This document shows, piece after piece, positions 31,131 through 39,980 of a stretch of DNA of 64,000 nt; within the stretch, counting starts at the first letter, position 1; each line of letters begins with the position of its first letter. Below the pieces are notes generated by a model, which saw nothing but the letters and a program-made list of their open reading frames with translations, was not told where the DNA came from and ran no database searches. Origin of the DNA: Aromatoleum bremense (GTDB lineage Bacteria > Pseudomonadota > Gammaproteobacteria > Burkholderiales > Rhodocyclaceae); NCBI RefSeq assembly GCF_017894365.1, contig NZ_CP059467.1, positions 1,798,001-1,862,000 on the forward strand, written 5' to 3'. Position numbers and translations under genes: made by a program.

Positions 31131-31508
31131 GTGAACGATTTCGAGATTCCCGCCACCGAATCAACTCCCCTCATCCGCACCGACCGCGCAGCCGGGCGGC
31201 TGGAAATGAGCGGCGATTCCTATCCGGAAAATTCCTTCGAACTGTTCCAGCCGGTCCTCGACTGGATCGCCGGCTTTCTCGGCCAGCTCCTGCAGCCACT
31301 GACGCTCGAGCTGAAACTGCTGTATCTCAACACGAGCAGCGTGCGTGCGATGATGGACATCTTCGACGCCCTCCAGGACGCGCACGATCGGGGGCAGCCG
31401 GTCGAGGTGAATTGGCGCTACGACCGTGACAACGAGCGCGTCGCCGATCTGGCTGCCGAATTCAAGGAAGACTACAGCTTCCCCTTCGAGATCATTCCCG
31501 GTTCCTAG
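31131..31508 (+). CDS. siaC: SiaC-like regulatory phosphoprotein (DUF1987)
   Basis: A 125-residue DUF1987 protein. The threonine phosphorylated in P. aeruginosa SiaC (T68) is present at the same position, in LYLNTSSVRAMMD. The N-terminal GDSYPENSFELFQPVLDW is also typical. In the described system unphosphorylated SiaC binds and activates the diguanylate cyclase SiaD. The start is a GTG 13 nt after siaB. Confidence 0.88.
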   Translation: MNDFEIPATESTPLIRTDRAAGRLEMSGDSYPENSFELFQPVLDWIAGFLGQLLQPLTLELKLLYLNTSSVRAMMDIFDALQDAHDRGQPVEVNWRYDRDNERVADLAAEFKEDYSFPFEIIPGS

Positions 31509-31510
31509 CG

Positions 31511-32317
31511 ATGAGTTCAGGATTTCCCCTGCCGCCCGGCGAGCGCCCGCTGACCGAACGCATCGATGCGCTGCTGACCGATGCCGAACACCGGGACAAT
31601 CCGTTGCGCGCGCCGCTCGCCGAGCTCTACAACGCCTTTTCCGACCACCTCCACCAACTCGAGCGCATCACCCGCATCAGCGACCGCTACCAGGCCGCGG
31701 AGCGCGACCGCGGCGCCGGCCATGCCGTCAATTACCGGCGTCAGCTGCGCAGGCTCGAAAAGATCGTGCGCATCAGCGACCAATACCAGAGCATGCTGCG
31801 CGAACTCAACCAGCGCCTCGAATGGCTGTCCCATCGCGACGCCCTCACCGGACTGCCGAACCGGCGCCATGCGCTGATGCGGTTGCGCGAGGAGCATGTC
31901 CGCGCCCAGAGGGGCGGCCGCTCGTTCGTCATCGCGATCATCGATATCGACCACTTCAAGGACATCAACGACACCTGGGGGCACGAGTTCGGCGACCAGG
32001 CGCTGACGGCCGTCGCCGCACGGCTCGCGGCGTCGGTGCGCGAGTACGACGTGTGCGCGCGCTGGGGTGGGGAAGAGTTCCTCGTGATGCTGCCGGACAC
32101 CGGCCCTCATACCGCAGGCGACAACGCCCAGCGGCTGCGCGCCTGCGTCGGCAGCGATCCGTTCATCATCAGTGGCCGGGAGCTGCGCATCACCGTCTCG
32201 CTCGGCGTGGGCAGCTACCACCCGGGCGAGGATCTGACGGAATTCATGAAACGGGTCGATGATGCACTGTACCTCGCCAAACACGAGGGGCGCGACCGCA
32301 TCGCGTTCGCCGCATGA
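31511..32317 (+). CDS. siaD: SiaD-like diguanylate cyclase
   Basis: A 268-residue protein with an N-terminal coiled-coil region (about 30-115, rich in heptad-like Leu/Arg/Glu) and a C-terminal GGDEF domain. The active-site motif is GGEEF in CARWGGEEFLVML; an RxxD inhibitory site (REYD) lies five residues before it, so product feedback is likely. It makes c-di-GMP from two GTP. Its ATG begins 2 nt after siaC, completing the siaABCD order. Control by SiaC through the coiled coil is known for P. aeruginosa and inferred here. Confidence 0.88.
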   Translation: MSSGFPLPPGERPLTERIDALLTDAEHRDNPLRAPLAELYNAFSDHLHQLERITRISDRYQAAERDRGAGHAVNYRRQLRRLEKIVRISDQYQSMLRELNQRLEWLSHRDALTGLPNRRHALMRLREEHVRAQRGGRSFVIAIIDIDHFKDINDTWGHEFGDQALTAVAARLAASVREYDVCARWGGEEFLVMLPDTGPHTAGDNAQRLRACVGSDPFIISGRELRITVSLGVGSYHPGEDLTEFMKRVDDALYLAKHEGRDRIAFAA

Positions 32318-32335
32318 GCCGGTCGTCCGGCGAAT

Positions 32336-32364
32336 TTGACAATTGCGCACGGCCACGCTAATTT
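32336..32364 (+). promoter_or_regulatory. Predicted promoter of metXW
   Basis: A perfect TTGACA (32336-32341) is followed after 17 nt by TAATTT (32359-32364). The SAM-II aptamer starts about 10 nt further on, the expected place for a short leader. Confidence 0.55.
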
Positions 32365-32373
32365 TTCGCCTTC

Positions 32374-32430
32374 ACGCGCCGATTTGAACCACAGCTTGCG
32401 GGCGCTCAATAAATCCGGCTAAAGCGAGGG
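32374..32430 (+). promoter_or_regulatory. SAM-II riboswitch upstream of metX
   Basis: The segment shows the conserved blocks of the SAM-II aptamer in order: a GCGCC arm (32376-32380), GATTTGAACC, CTTGC, a pairing GGCGC arm (32401-32405), CAATAAAT, GGCTAAAGCGAGGG. The 3' tail would fold back into loop 1 as the SAM-binding pseudoknot. It lies between a promoter and metX, a methionine biosynthesis gene, as is usual for this class. Recognition is by eye; a covariance-model search was not possible. Confidence 0.85.
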
Positions 32431-32447
32431 CGACCCAGTCCGCGTTT

Positions 32448-32468
32448 CCCAGCCGGCTGGGTTTTTTT
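32448..32468 (+). terminator. Leader terminator between SAM-II aptamer and metX
   Basis: CCCAGCCGGCTGGG is a perfect palindrome followed by seven T, ending 17 nt before the metX ATG. A second CCCAG at 32434-32438, just after the aptamer, could compete for the same CTGGG arm. It is a likely expression platform for SAM-dependent premature termination. Confidence 0.8.
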
Positions 32469-32484
32469 GTCTACAGCGAACAAC

Positions 32485-33612
32485 ATGATCCAACCCCAAT
32501 CCGTCGGCGCCGTCGTCCCGCAGCGGGCGCACTTCGCCGAGCCGCTGCCGCTGCGCAGCGGCGACGCCCTGCCCGAGTACGAACTCGTGTACGAGACCTA
32601 CGGCGAGCTCAACGCCGCGCGCAGCAACGCCGTGCTGGTATGCCACGCGCTGTCCGGCTCGCACCATGTCGCCGGCCACTATGCGGACGACCCCGGCAAC
32701 ATCGGCTGGTGGGACAACCTCGTCGGGCCCGGCAAGCCGCTCGACACGCGCAAGTTCTTCGTCATCGGCGTCAATAACCTCGGCGGGTGCTACGGTACGA
32801 CGGGCCCCGTCGCGGTCAATCCGGCGAGCGGCAAACCGTGGGGGGCGGACTTCCCGTTCGTCACCGTCGAGGACTGGGTCGCCGCCCAGGCGCGGCTCGC
32901 CGACCGGCTCGGCATCGAACGCTTCGCCGCGGTCCTCGGCGGCAGCCTCGGCGGCATGCAGGCGCTGTCGTGGGCGCTGCAATACCCGGACCGCATCGCG
33001 CATGCGGTGCTCGTCGCGTCGGCGCCGAGACTCACCGCGCAGAACATCGCCTTCAACGAAGTCGCGCGCCAGGCGATCCTGACCGACCCCGACTTCCACG
33101 GCGGCCATTACTACGAACACGGCGTGGTGCCGGCGCGCGGGCTGAAGCTCGCGCGCATGCTCGGCCACATCACCTACCTGTCGGACGACGCGATGGCCGA
33201 CAAATTCGGCCGCACGCTGCGCCACGGCAAGGCGGTGTACAGCTATGACGTCGAGTTCGAGATCGAGTCCTACCTGCGCTACCAGGGCGACAAGTTCGCC
33301 GGCTTTTTCGACGCCAATACCTATCTGCTGACGACCAAGGCGCTCGACTACTTCGACCCCGCGTTCGAGCATGGCGGCATCCTGCGGGCGGCGCTGGCAC
33401 GGGCGACGGCGGACTTCCTCGTCGTGTCGTTTTCGACCGACTGGCGCTTCTCGCCGGCGAGAAGTCGCGAGATCGTCTACAGCCTGCTGCACAACCGCCG
33501 CAACGTCAGCTACGCGGAGATCGAGAGCGACGCCGGGCACGACTCGTTCCTGCTCGACGACGCGCATTACCACGGGCTGCTTGCGGCCTATTTCGACCGC
33601 ATCAAGGTTTGA
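32485..33612 (+). CDS. metX: Homoserine O-acetyltransferase (or succinyltransferase)
   Basis: A 375-residue alpha/beta-hydrolase-fold acyltransferase that acylates homoserine in methionine synthesis. The nucleophile elbow is [12 protein letters not shown] (serine about 154), the acid is in [10 protein letters not shown] and the histidine is in [13 protein letters not shown]. The fold start [14 protein letters not shown] is typical of MetX. Whether acetyl- or succinyl-CoA is used cannot be told with confidence. It is controlled by a SAM-II riboswitch and terminator and is followed after 2 nt by metW. Confidence 0.92.
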   Translation: MIQPQSVGAVVPQRAHFAEPLPLRSGDALPEYELVYETYGELNAARSNAVLVCHALSGSHHVAGHYADDPGNIGWWDNLVGPGKPLDTRKFFVIGVNNLGGCYGTTGPVAVNPASGKPWGADFPFVTVEDWVAAQARLADRLGIERFAAVLGGSLGGMQALSWALQYPDRIAHAVLVASAPRLTAQNIAFNEVARQAILTDPDFHGGHYYEHGVVPARGLKLARMLGHITYLSDDAMADKFGRTLRHGKAVYSYDVEFEIESYLRYQGDKFAGFFDANTYLLTTKALDYFDPAFEHGGILRAALARATADFLVVSFSTDWRFSPARSREIVYSLLHNRRNVSYAEIESDAGHDSFLLDDAHYHGLLAAYFDRIKV

Positions 33613-33614
33613 CG

Positions 33615-34202
33615 ATGGCCTACCGCTACGACTACGAAGTGATCACGAAGTGGATTTCGCCGGGCGAGCGGGTGCTCGATCTCGGCTGCGGCGACGGGAG
33701 CCTGCTCAGGCACCTCGCCGAAGTCCGCCAGGTGCAGGGGTACGGCGTCGAGAACGACGCGGACAAGCTGCTGATCTGCCTGCGCAACGGCGTCAATGTG
33801 ATCCAGATGGACATGGAAAAAGGCCTCGCCGGCCTCGAGGACGGTTTCTTCGACCACGTCATCATGAGCCTGTCGCTGCAGGCAATGCACAACACCCAGG
33901 GAATCCTCGCCGAGATGCTGCGCGTCGGTCGCGAAGCGGTCGTCAGCTTTCCGAACTTCGGCTACTGGCGCCACCGCCAGAGCATCCTCAACGGCCACAT
34001 GCCGGTATCGGAAAGCCTGCCGCACCAGTGGTTCAACACGCCGAACGTGCGCTTCTTCACGATCGCGGATTTCGACGCGCTGTGCGCGATGAACGGCATC
34101 GTGGTGCGCGAGCGCCTGGCTTTCGACGAGAGCAGGCTGATCGAAGAAGAGCCCAACTTCCTTGCCAGCGTCGCCGTATATCGGCTCGGCCGCCCCGACT
34201 GA
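33615..34202 (+). CDS. metW: Methionine biosynthesis protein MetW
   Basis: A 195-residue class I methyltransferase-fold protein with the SAM-binding motif VLDLGCGDGSLLRHL (about 20-34) and the family-specific VISLQAMHN-like and SFPNFGYWRHR blocks. The ATG lies 2 nt after metX, the standard metXW arrangement of proteobacteria. MetW has been shown in some species to activate MetX. No frameshift or truncation. Confidence 0.92.
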   Translation: MAYRYDYEVITKWISPGERVLDLGCGDGSLLRHLAEVRQVQGYGVENDADKLLICLRNGVNVIQMDMEKGLAGLEDGFFDHVIMSLSLQAMHNTQGILAEMLRVGREAVVSFPNFGYWRHRQSILNGHMPVSESLPHQWFNTPNVRFFTIADFDALCAMNGIVVRERLAFDESRLIEEEPNFLASVAVYRLGRPD

Positions 34203-34261
34203 ACCGGCCGCGATGTGCAGCGCGGCCGTACTGCGCGGCCGCTACGGCGCGCCGCAAGTGC

Positions 34262-34579
34262 TCAGCCGACGACGAAGTTCGCGACATCCACCTTGAGCAC
34301 CGGGCGCCCGAGCGCGACGGCGGTGACTGCCGCGAAGCGCCGGGCCCACTCGCCGGCCTGCCTGAATCGCTCCTCGCCGCCATATTTCGCGACATTAAGG
34401 ATCATGTCGAGCGCGAGAATCTTCCCCATCGGGTTCGACGGCGTGCATTCGAGCGTCTCGAACTCCTGCGACAACCAAGCACGCGCCTGATCCTTCGCCA
34501 GGCCCACCGTGTCGGCCTCATGCACCGTGAATTCGTATTCGCGTCCCGCGCCGAACGATACAACGACGTGCTGGCTCAT
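34262..34579 (-). CDS. Conserved-looking hypothetical protein
   Basis: A 105-residue soluble protein without a recognised domain. It has a short N-terminal beta-rich part (MSQHVVVSFGAGREYEF) and helices with AKDQARAWLSQEFETLE and NPMGKILALDMILNVAKYG. GAGAGGGGAG precedes the ATG, and third-position GC is high, like neighbouring genes, so it is likely real. It converges with metW; 59 bp between the stops hold an imperfect GC-rich hairpin. Confidence 0.6.
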   Translation of the reverse strand: MSQHVVVSFGAGREYEFTVHEADTVGLAKDQARAWLSQEFETLECTPSNPMGKILALDMILNVAKYGGEERFRQAGEWARRFAAVTAVALGRPVLKVDVANFVVG

Positions 34580-34789
34580 GTTCGTCTCCCCTCTCAATGG
34601 TTATTGGATTGCCGCGAACCCGCATTCTCAGGCGCCGTGGTGCCGCCGGCAAGCCCATACGCAGGCGTATCGTTGCAGTGCAGGATTGTAAGCCTGGAAA
34701 CTGGCTGTCAGAATCGCCCCAAACTGGGCTGGTCCTGCGCGGATGGGCTCCGGATGGCAACACCTCCCAACCGCTCATAACCTCCTGGC

Positions 34790-35059
34790 ATGTTTTCGCA
34801 CAAGACGGTTCTCCTTTCGTTCGCGTTGCCCGTCGCTCTCGCTGCACCGGCCGGTCTCATGCTCGCATCGGCCGCAGCGGCCATGGAGAGCGACGCCCCG
34901 GCAGCCCCCGCGCCGGCCGTCGCCGGTTTTGGCGCCGGGGCCCTGGCACTGGCGGTGCTGCTTGGCGGAGGAAGACCGATATATCGCCGCTATCGTCGCC
35001 GCCGCGAGGCCGCTACTGCCGGGCGGCTTTTCAGCGCAGGCAAGGCCGGCAACTCATGA
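34790..35059 (+). CDS. Small exported or membrane-anchored protein of unknown function
   Basis: An 89-residue frame with a signal peptide (MFSHKTVLLSFALPVALAAP...ASAAAA), a short Ala/Pro-rich stretch, a second hydrophobic segment (GFGAGALALAVLLGGG) and a basic end (YRRYRRRRE). The segment-then-basic-tail layout is reminiscent of C-terminal sorting signals, but no PEP motif is seen. Its TGA overlaps the ATG of the next gene by ATGA, which argues for a real, coupled gene. No strong ribosome-binding site is visible. Confidence 0.45.
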   Translation: MFSHKTVLLSFALPVALAAPAGLMLASAAAAMESDAPAAPAPAVAGFGAGALALAVLLGGGRPIYRRYRRRREAATAGRLFSAGKAGNS

Positions 35060-37176
35060 CCGCCAATACCGACGTCGCCACAGGCGGCCCCAGCACAGAC
35101 GAAGTGGCCCAGCGCGCGGCGATGCTGCAGACGATCCTCGACAACATTCCGTGTGCCGTGTCGCTCGTCGACAACGAGCAGCAGCTCGTCGCATGCAACG
35201 AGGAATTCAAGCGCCTGCTCGATTTCCCGCCGGAACTGTTTACCTGCGGTCTGCCGTCGCTCGAGACGTTGTTCCGCTACAACGCCGCGCGCGGCGAGTA
35301 CGGCCCCGGCGATCCGGACGAGGTCGTCGCCAATCTTCTCGCCCGCACGCTTCAGCCGGCTCCGCACAGCTTCGAGCGCCGCCGGCACGACGGCACGGTA
35401 CTGCTCGTCCAGGGCCAGCCGCTGCCGCAGGGCGGCTTCGTCACGACCTACACCGACATCACCGCCCGCAAGCGCGACGAGGAGCGGCTCCAGCTCGCGG
35501 ACAAGGTATTCGAGAACAGCCCCGAGGCGATCGTCATCACCGACCTCGGTCATCGCATCGTTTCGGTCAACCCTGCCTACACCGCGATCACCGGTGTCGC
35601 GGCCGCCGCGGCACAAGGCACCTGCTTCCGCCCCGGCAGTGATGACGGCGAGGGCGAGGGTGACGCAGGCGGGCCGGATTCGTGCACCGTGTGGGCAATC
35701 GTCGGCGCGCACGGTTCGTGGTCGGGGGAAACGACAGGCATGCGCTGCGACGGGCAGCGCTATCCGCGCACGTTGATGATCAACGGCGTGCGCGACCCCG
35801 AGACGCGGGAGATCACGCATTTCATCGCGATTTTCTCGGATATCACCGCCCGCAAGCGCGCCGAGGCGGATATTCAGCATCTGGCCTACCACGACACGCT
35901 GACCGGCCTCGCGAACCGCTTCTCGCTGACCGCCCGCCTGCAGCTGTCGGTCGCCGAGGCGCGCCGCAACGGACAGCGCCTGGCGGTGATGTTCCTCGAT
36001 CTGGATCGCTTCAAGCACATCAACGACTCTCTCGGCCATCCCGTCGGAGACGAACTGCTGAAGCAGGTCGCGCGGCGCCTGCGGGACGCGGTGCGCGAAA
36101 CGGACACCGTCGCGCGCCTCGGCGGCGACGAATTCGTCGTCGTGCTGCAAGGCATCGGCGGCGCCCACGACGTCACGCACGTCGCGGCGAAGCTGCTCGC
36201 GCGGCTCTCCGCCCCGTATTGCGTCGACACCACCGAGCTTCATACGACACCGTCGATCGGCATCAGCCTGTTTCCCGACGACAGCGCCGACCCGGCGGCG
36301 CTGATGCGCAACGCCGACACCGCGATGTATCACGCCAAAGCCGCAGGGCGCGCGAAGTTCCAGTTCTACACCGACGAGATGAACCGCGCCGCGACCGCGC
36401 GACTGGATATCGAGCGCAAGCTGCGTGGCGCCGCGGCACGCGGCGAATTCGAGCTGTGGTACCAGCCCCAGTTCGACTCGCGCCAGGGGCACCTCACCGG
36501 GCTGGAAGCGCTGGTGCGCTGGCGTCACCCGGAGGACGGGCTGATCGCCCCGCCGCGCTTCATCCCGCTTGCCGAGGAAACGGGGGTCATCGTCGAAATC
36601 GGCACGTGGGTTCTTCGCGAGGCCTGCCGGCAGGCGCGGCAGTGGCTCGACGCGGGACTGCCGCAGCTGCGCATCTCGGTCAACCTGTCGGTGCGCCAGC
36701 TGCGCGAAAAATGCCTCGTCGAGACGGTGTCGGCAGCGCTCGCGGCAAGCGACCTGCGCCCCGGGCTGCTGGAACTCGAAATCACCGAAAGCGCGGTCAT
36801 GGACAACCCGGACGAAGCGGTCGCGCTGCTGCAGGCGCTGAAGGATCTCGGCGTGCGCATTGCAATCGACGATTTCGGCACCGGGCACTCGTCGCTGTCC
36901 TACCTCAAGCTGTTCCCGCTCGATCATCTGAAAATCGACCGCTCGTTCGTCTCCGACATCGAACACGATGCGAACGACGCGATGATCGTCGCCGCGGCAG
37001 TGTCGCTCGCGCACAACCTCGGGCTTTCGGTGATCGCCGAAGGTGTCGAGTCCGCGGTCCAGGTCGCGCGCCTGCGCGAACTCGGCTGCGACGAGCTGCA
37101 GGGTTTCCATTTCAGCCGCCCGGTGACGGCGGACGTCGTGGAAAACTCGCTGCGCACCGTGTGGCGGACCGCCTGA
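35056..37176 (+). CDS. PAS-PAS-GGDEF-EAL c-di-GMP signalling protein
   Basis: A 706-residue cytoplasmic protein without membrane segments. Two PAS-like domains (about 15-140 with ILDNIPCAVSLVD, and 150-275 with ENSPEAIVITDLGHRIVSVN) lead to a GGDEF domain with intact ARLGGDEFVVVL (about 355) and an EAL domain with intact GLEALVRWRHPEDG (about 482) and IDDFGTGHSSLSYLK. Both catalytic motifs look complete, so it could make or degrade c-di-GMP. A large ORF upstream in the same frame is not coding-like; the ATG overlapping the small gene upstream was chosen. Confidence 0.88.
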   Translation: MTANTDVATGGPSTDEVAQRAAMLQTILDNIPCAVSLVDNEQQLVACNEEFKRLLDFPPELFTCGLPSLETLFRYNAARGEYGPGDPDEVVANLLARTLQPAPHSFERRRHDGTVLLVQGQPLPQGGFVTTYTDITARKRDEERLQLADKVFENSPEAIVITDLGHRIVSVNPAYTAITGVAAAAAQGTCFRPGSDDGEGEGDAGGPDSCTVWAIVGAHGSWSGETTGMRCDGQRYPRTLMINGVRDPETREITHFIAIFSDITARKRAEADIQHLAYHDTLTGLANRFSLTARLQLSVAEARRNGQRLAVMFLDLDRFKHINDSLGHPVGDELLKQVARRLRDAVRETDTVARLGGDEFVVVLQGIGGAHDVTHVAAKLLARLSAPYCVDTTELHTTPSIGISLFPDDSADPAALMRNADTAMYHAKAAGRAKFQFYTDEMNRAATARLDIERKLRGAAARGEFELWYQPQFDSRQGHLTGLEALVRWRHPEDGLIAPPRFIPLAEETGVIVEIGTWVLREACRQARQWLDAGLPQLRISVNLSVRQLREKCLVETVSAALAASDLRPGLLELEITESAVMDNPDEAVALLQALKDLGVRIAIDDFGTGHSSLSYLKLFPLDHLKIDRSFVSDIEHDANDAMIVAAAVSLAHNLGLSVIAEGVESAVQVARLRELGCDELQGFHFSRPVTADVVENSLRTVWRTA

Positions 37177-37263
37177 CGGGGCTTCAACCGTCAACCCCGC
37201 CGCAGCACGGATCGCCGGCGCAATCTGGGATAATGCCCGCCACCCCTCGCCGAGTGTCCCCTC

Positions 37264-38559
37264 GTGTCCGAATTGCGCCGCCCCGCCTGGCTCGAAGTCC
37301 TGCTGAACCGCCGCATGCTGATCTGCATCTTCACCGGCTTCGCGTCGGGGCTGCCGCTGTACCTGCTGCTGAACCTCGTGCCGGCCTGGCTGAAGACCGA
37401 AGGCCTGTCGCTGAAGGCGATCGGCGCATTCGCGCTGATCCAGTTCCCCTACACCTGGAAGTTCCTGTGGGCACCGCTGCTCGACCGCTTCGGCATCCTG
37501 CCGTGGCTGGGCAGGCGCCGCGGCTGGATGCTGGTGTCGCAGCTCGGGCTGGTCGCTGCGATCGCCTGGCTCGGCCAGCTGTCGCCCGTCACCGACCTCG
37601 GCCTCGTCGTCGGGCTGACTGCCGCAATCGCGCTGCTGTCGGCGACGCAGGACATCGCACTCGACGCGTTCCGGCGCGAGATCCTCCCCGAGATCGAGCT
37701 CGGCCTCGGCAACGCGATCCATGTGAACGCGTACCGTGTCGCCGGCCTCGTGCCCGGCTCGCTGTCGCTGATCCTCGCCGACCACCTGGCGTGGGGTCCG
37801 GTGTTCGTGATCACTGCGCTGTTCATGCTGCCGGGCGTCGCGATGACGGTCTTCTCGAACGAGCCGCGCGAGGCTGCGGGCACCCCGCGGACGCTGCGCG
37901 CAGCCGTCGTCGAGCCGTTCCGCGAGTTCTTCGGCCGCCACGGCCTGCGTTCGGCGCTGCTCGTGCTCGCGTTCCTGTTCCTCTACAAGCTCGGCGACTC
38001 GCTGTGCACCGCGCTCGCGACGCCGTTTTATCTGGACATGGGCTACAGCAAGACCGACATCGGCATCGTCGCGAAGAACGCCGGCCTGTGGCCGTCGGTG
38101 ATCGGCGGCATCCTCGGCGGGCTGTGGATGCTGCGGCTCGGCATCAACCGTGCGCTGTGGCTGTTCGGCCTCGTGCAGGTCGTCACGATCCTCGGCTTCG
38201 TCTGGCTCGCGTGGCTCGGGCCGATGCCGTCAGATGCGGGCCGCCTTGCCGTGCTCGCGATCGTCATCGCCGGCGAAGCGATCGGCGTCGGCCTCGGCAC
38301 GACCGCGTTCGTCGCGTACATGGCGCGCACGACGCATCCCGCCTACACTGCGACGCAGCTTGCGCTGTTCACGAGCCTGATGGCGATGCCGCGCACGTTC
38401 ATCAACGCCTCGGCCGGCTGGCTCGTCGAGCGCATGGGCTGGTACGATTTTTTCTGGGCATGCTTCTTCCTCGCTATTCCGGGCATGCTGCTGCTGCTTA
38501 AAGTCGCGCCGTGGAACGGCGAAGCGAAAGCGGTTGCCGCGATGCCGGGCCGCGCCTGA
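37264..38559 (+). CDS. ampG: AmpG-family muropeptide permease (MFS)
   Basis: A 431-residue major facilitator with about 12 membrane helices. The N-terminus FTGFASGLPLYLLLNLVPAWLK followed by FPYTWKFLWAPLLDRF is characteristic of AmpG, the importer of anhydromuropeptides for peptidoglycan recycling. ATQDIALDAFRREIL is another family block. The start is a GTG. It is followed 13 nt later by a glycosylase gene. The peptide substrate is inferred from family membership. Confidence 0.85.
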   Translation: MSELRRPAWLEVLLNRRMLICIFTGFASGLPLYLLLNLVPAWLKTEGLSLKAIGAFALIQFPYTWKFLWAPLLDRFGILPWLGRRRGWMLVSQLGLVAAIAWLGQLSPVTDLGLVVGLTAAIALLSATQDIALDAFRREILPEIELGLGNAIHVNAYRVAGLVPGSLSLILADHLAWGPVFVITALFMLPGVAMTVFSNEPREAAGTPRTLRAAVVEPFREFFGRHGLRSALLVLAFLFLYKLGDSLCTALATPFYLDMGYSKTDIGIVAKNAGLWPSVIGGILGGLWMLRLGINRALWLFGLVQVVTILGFVWLAWLGPMPSDAGRLAVLAIVIAGEAIGVGLGTTAFVAYMARTTHPAYTATQLALFTSLMAMPRTFINASAGWLVERMGWYDFFWACFFLAIPGMLLLLKVAPWNGEAKAVAAMPGRA

Positions 38560-38572
38560 CAGGCCACACGCC

Positions 38573-39304
38573 ATGACAACCGACCCTTCCATCCGCGCCC
38601 TGATCGCCGCTGCCCGCGCGCTGTCCCGGGAAGTCGACGGCATGCGCTTCGCGCCCCCCGTCAGCCACGTCTACAACCCGCTCGCCTACGCGTGGACGAT
38701 CCACGAGAACTACCTGCGCCGCTACGGCGCCGGGCGCAAGCGGGTGCTGTTCATCGGCATGAATCCGGGCCCGTTCGGCATGACCCAGACCGGCGTGCCG
38801 TTCGGTGAAGTCGCGGCGGTGCGCGACTGGCTCGGCCTGGCCGGCCCGGTCGGCAAACCGGCAGTGGAAAACCCGAAGCGTCCGATAGAGGGCTTCGCGT
38901 GCCCGCGCTCGGAAGTCAGCGGGCGCCGCCTGTGGGGACTGTTCCGCGAACGCTTCGGCACGCCGGAAGCGTTCTTCGCCAGCCACTTCGTCGCCAACTA
39001 CTGTCCGCTGGCGTTTTTCGACCACGGCCGCAACCTCACGCCGGACAAACTCCCCCCCGCCGAATCCCGGCCGCTGCTCGCAGCCTGCGACGAGCACTTG
39101 CGCCGCGTCGTCGAGGCGCTCGAACCCGACTGGGTGATCGGCGTCGGCGCCTGGGCGGAAAACCGCGCCGCGGAGGTGCTCGCCGGCCGGGCGCTGCGGA
39201 TCGCGCGGATCCTCCACCCGAGCCCGGCCAACCCGGCCGCGAACCGCGGCTGGGCCGAAGCGGCGACCCGCCAGCTCGAAGCACTCGACATCTGGACTCC
39301 CTAA
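38573..39304 (+). CDS. SMUG1-like uracil-DNA glycosylase
   Basis: A 243-residue protein with the two motifs of the SMUG1 family: GMNPGPFGMTQTGVPFGEV (about 62-80) with the catalytic loop, and HPSPANPAANRGW (about 218-230) with the DNA-reading loop. A HANYC-type core strand SHFVANYCPLAFF lies between. Such enzymes remove uracil or oxidised pyrimidines from DNA. Bacterial SMUG1 proteins are less common than Ung. It starts 13 nt after ampG and ends 19 nt before can. Confidence 0.85.
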   Translation: MTTDPSIRALIAAARALSREVDGMRFAPPVSHVYNPLAYAWTIHENYLRRYGAGRKRVLFIGMNPGPFGMTQTGVPFGEVAAVRDWLGLAGPVGKPAVENPKRPIEGFACPRSEVSGRRLWGLFRERFGTPEAFFASHFVANYCPLAFFDHGRNLTPDKLPPAESRPLLAACDEHLRRVVEALEPDWVIGVGAWAENRAAEVLAGRALRIARILHPSPANPAANRGWAEAATRQLEALDIWTP

Positions 39305-39323
39305 TCACTGCCGAGACGAAACG

Positions 39324-39980
39324 ATGCACGAAATCGATCAGCTGTTCACCAACAACCGCAACTGGTCCGAGCGCATCCGCGGCGAGGATCCCGCCTATTT
39401 CCGCCGCCTCGCGAACCAGCAGTCGCCGCAATACCTGTGGATCGGCTGCTCCGACAGCCGCGTGCCGGCAAACCAGATCATCGGCCTCGCCCCGGGCCAG
39501 GTCTTCGTCCACCGCAACGTCGCCAACGTCGTCGTGCATACCGATCTCAATGCGCTGTCGGTCATCCAGTACGCCGTCGACGTGCTGCAGGTCAAGCACG
39601 TCCTCGTCGTCGGCCACTATGGCTGCGGCGGCGTCGGGGCGGCGCTCAACAACAGCCGGCTCGGCCTGATCGACAACTGGCTGCGCCACGTGCAGGACGT
39701 GCGCGACCTGCACGAGACGATGCTGGCGGCGATCGAGGACCCGTTGCTGCGCATCAACCGGTTGTGCGAGCTCAACGTGATGCAGCAGGTCGTCAACATC
39801 AGTCAGACCTCGGTGCTGCGCGAAGCCTGGGAACGCGGCCAGCCGGTGATGATCCACGGTTGGTGCTACGGCCTGTGCGACGGACTGGTGCGCGACCTCG
39901 GAGTCAGCGCGACGTGCCGCAGCGAAGCGCTGGAACGTTACCGCGACGCCGTGCGCGCACTGCGCACGAATCCCGGCTGA
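39324..39980 (+). CDS. can: Beta-carbonic anhydrase
   Basis: A 218-residue cytoplasmic zinc enzyme that interconverts CO2 and bicarbonate. The zinc ligands are C42, H98 and C101 (GCSDSR and VVGHYGCGG), and the catalytic dyad is D44/R46, numbering identical to E. coli Can. The overall length also agrees (220). No signal peptide. Confidence 0.95.
   Translation: MHEIDQLFTNNRNWSERIRGEDPAYFRRLANQQSPQYLWIGCSDSRVPANQIIGLAPGQVFVHRNVANVVVHTDLNALSVIQYAVDVLQVKHVLVVGHYGCGGVGAALNNSRLGLIDNWLRHVQDVRDLHETMLAAIEDPLLRINRLCELNVMQQVVNISQTSVLREAWERGQPVMIHGWCYGLCDGLVRDLGVSATCRSEALERYRDAVRALRTNPG

Noticed and set aside
34222..34242. GC-rich hairpin between metW and the 105-residue hypothetical gene
   Set aside because: A 7-bp stem without a T-run in a very GC-rich sequence; not enough to call a terminator.
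34597..35055. N-terminal extension of the GGDEF-EAL protein frame
   Set aside because: The residues are basic and repetitive, overlap a small gene in another frame, and a good ATG coupled to that gene exists at 35056.
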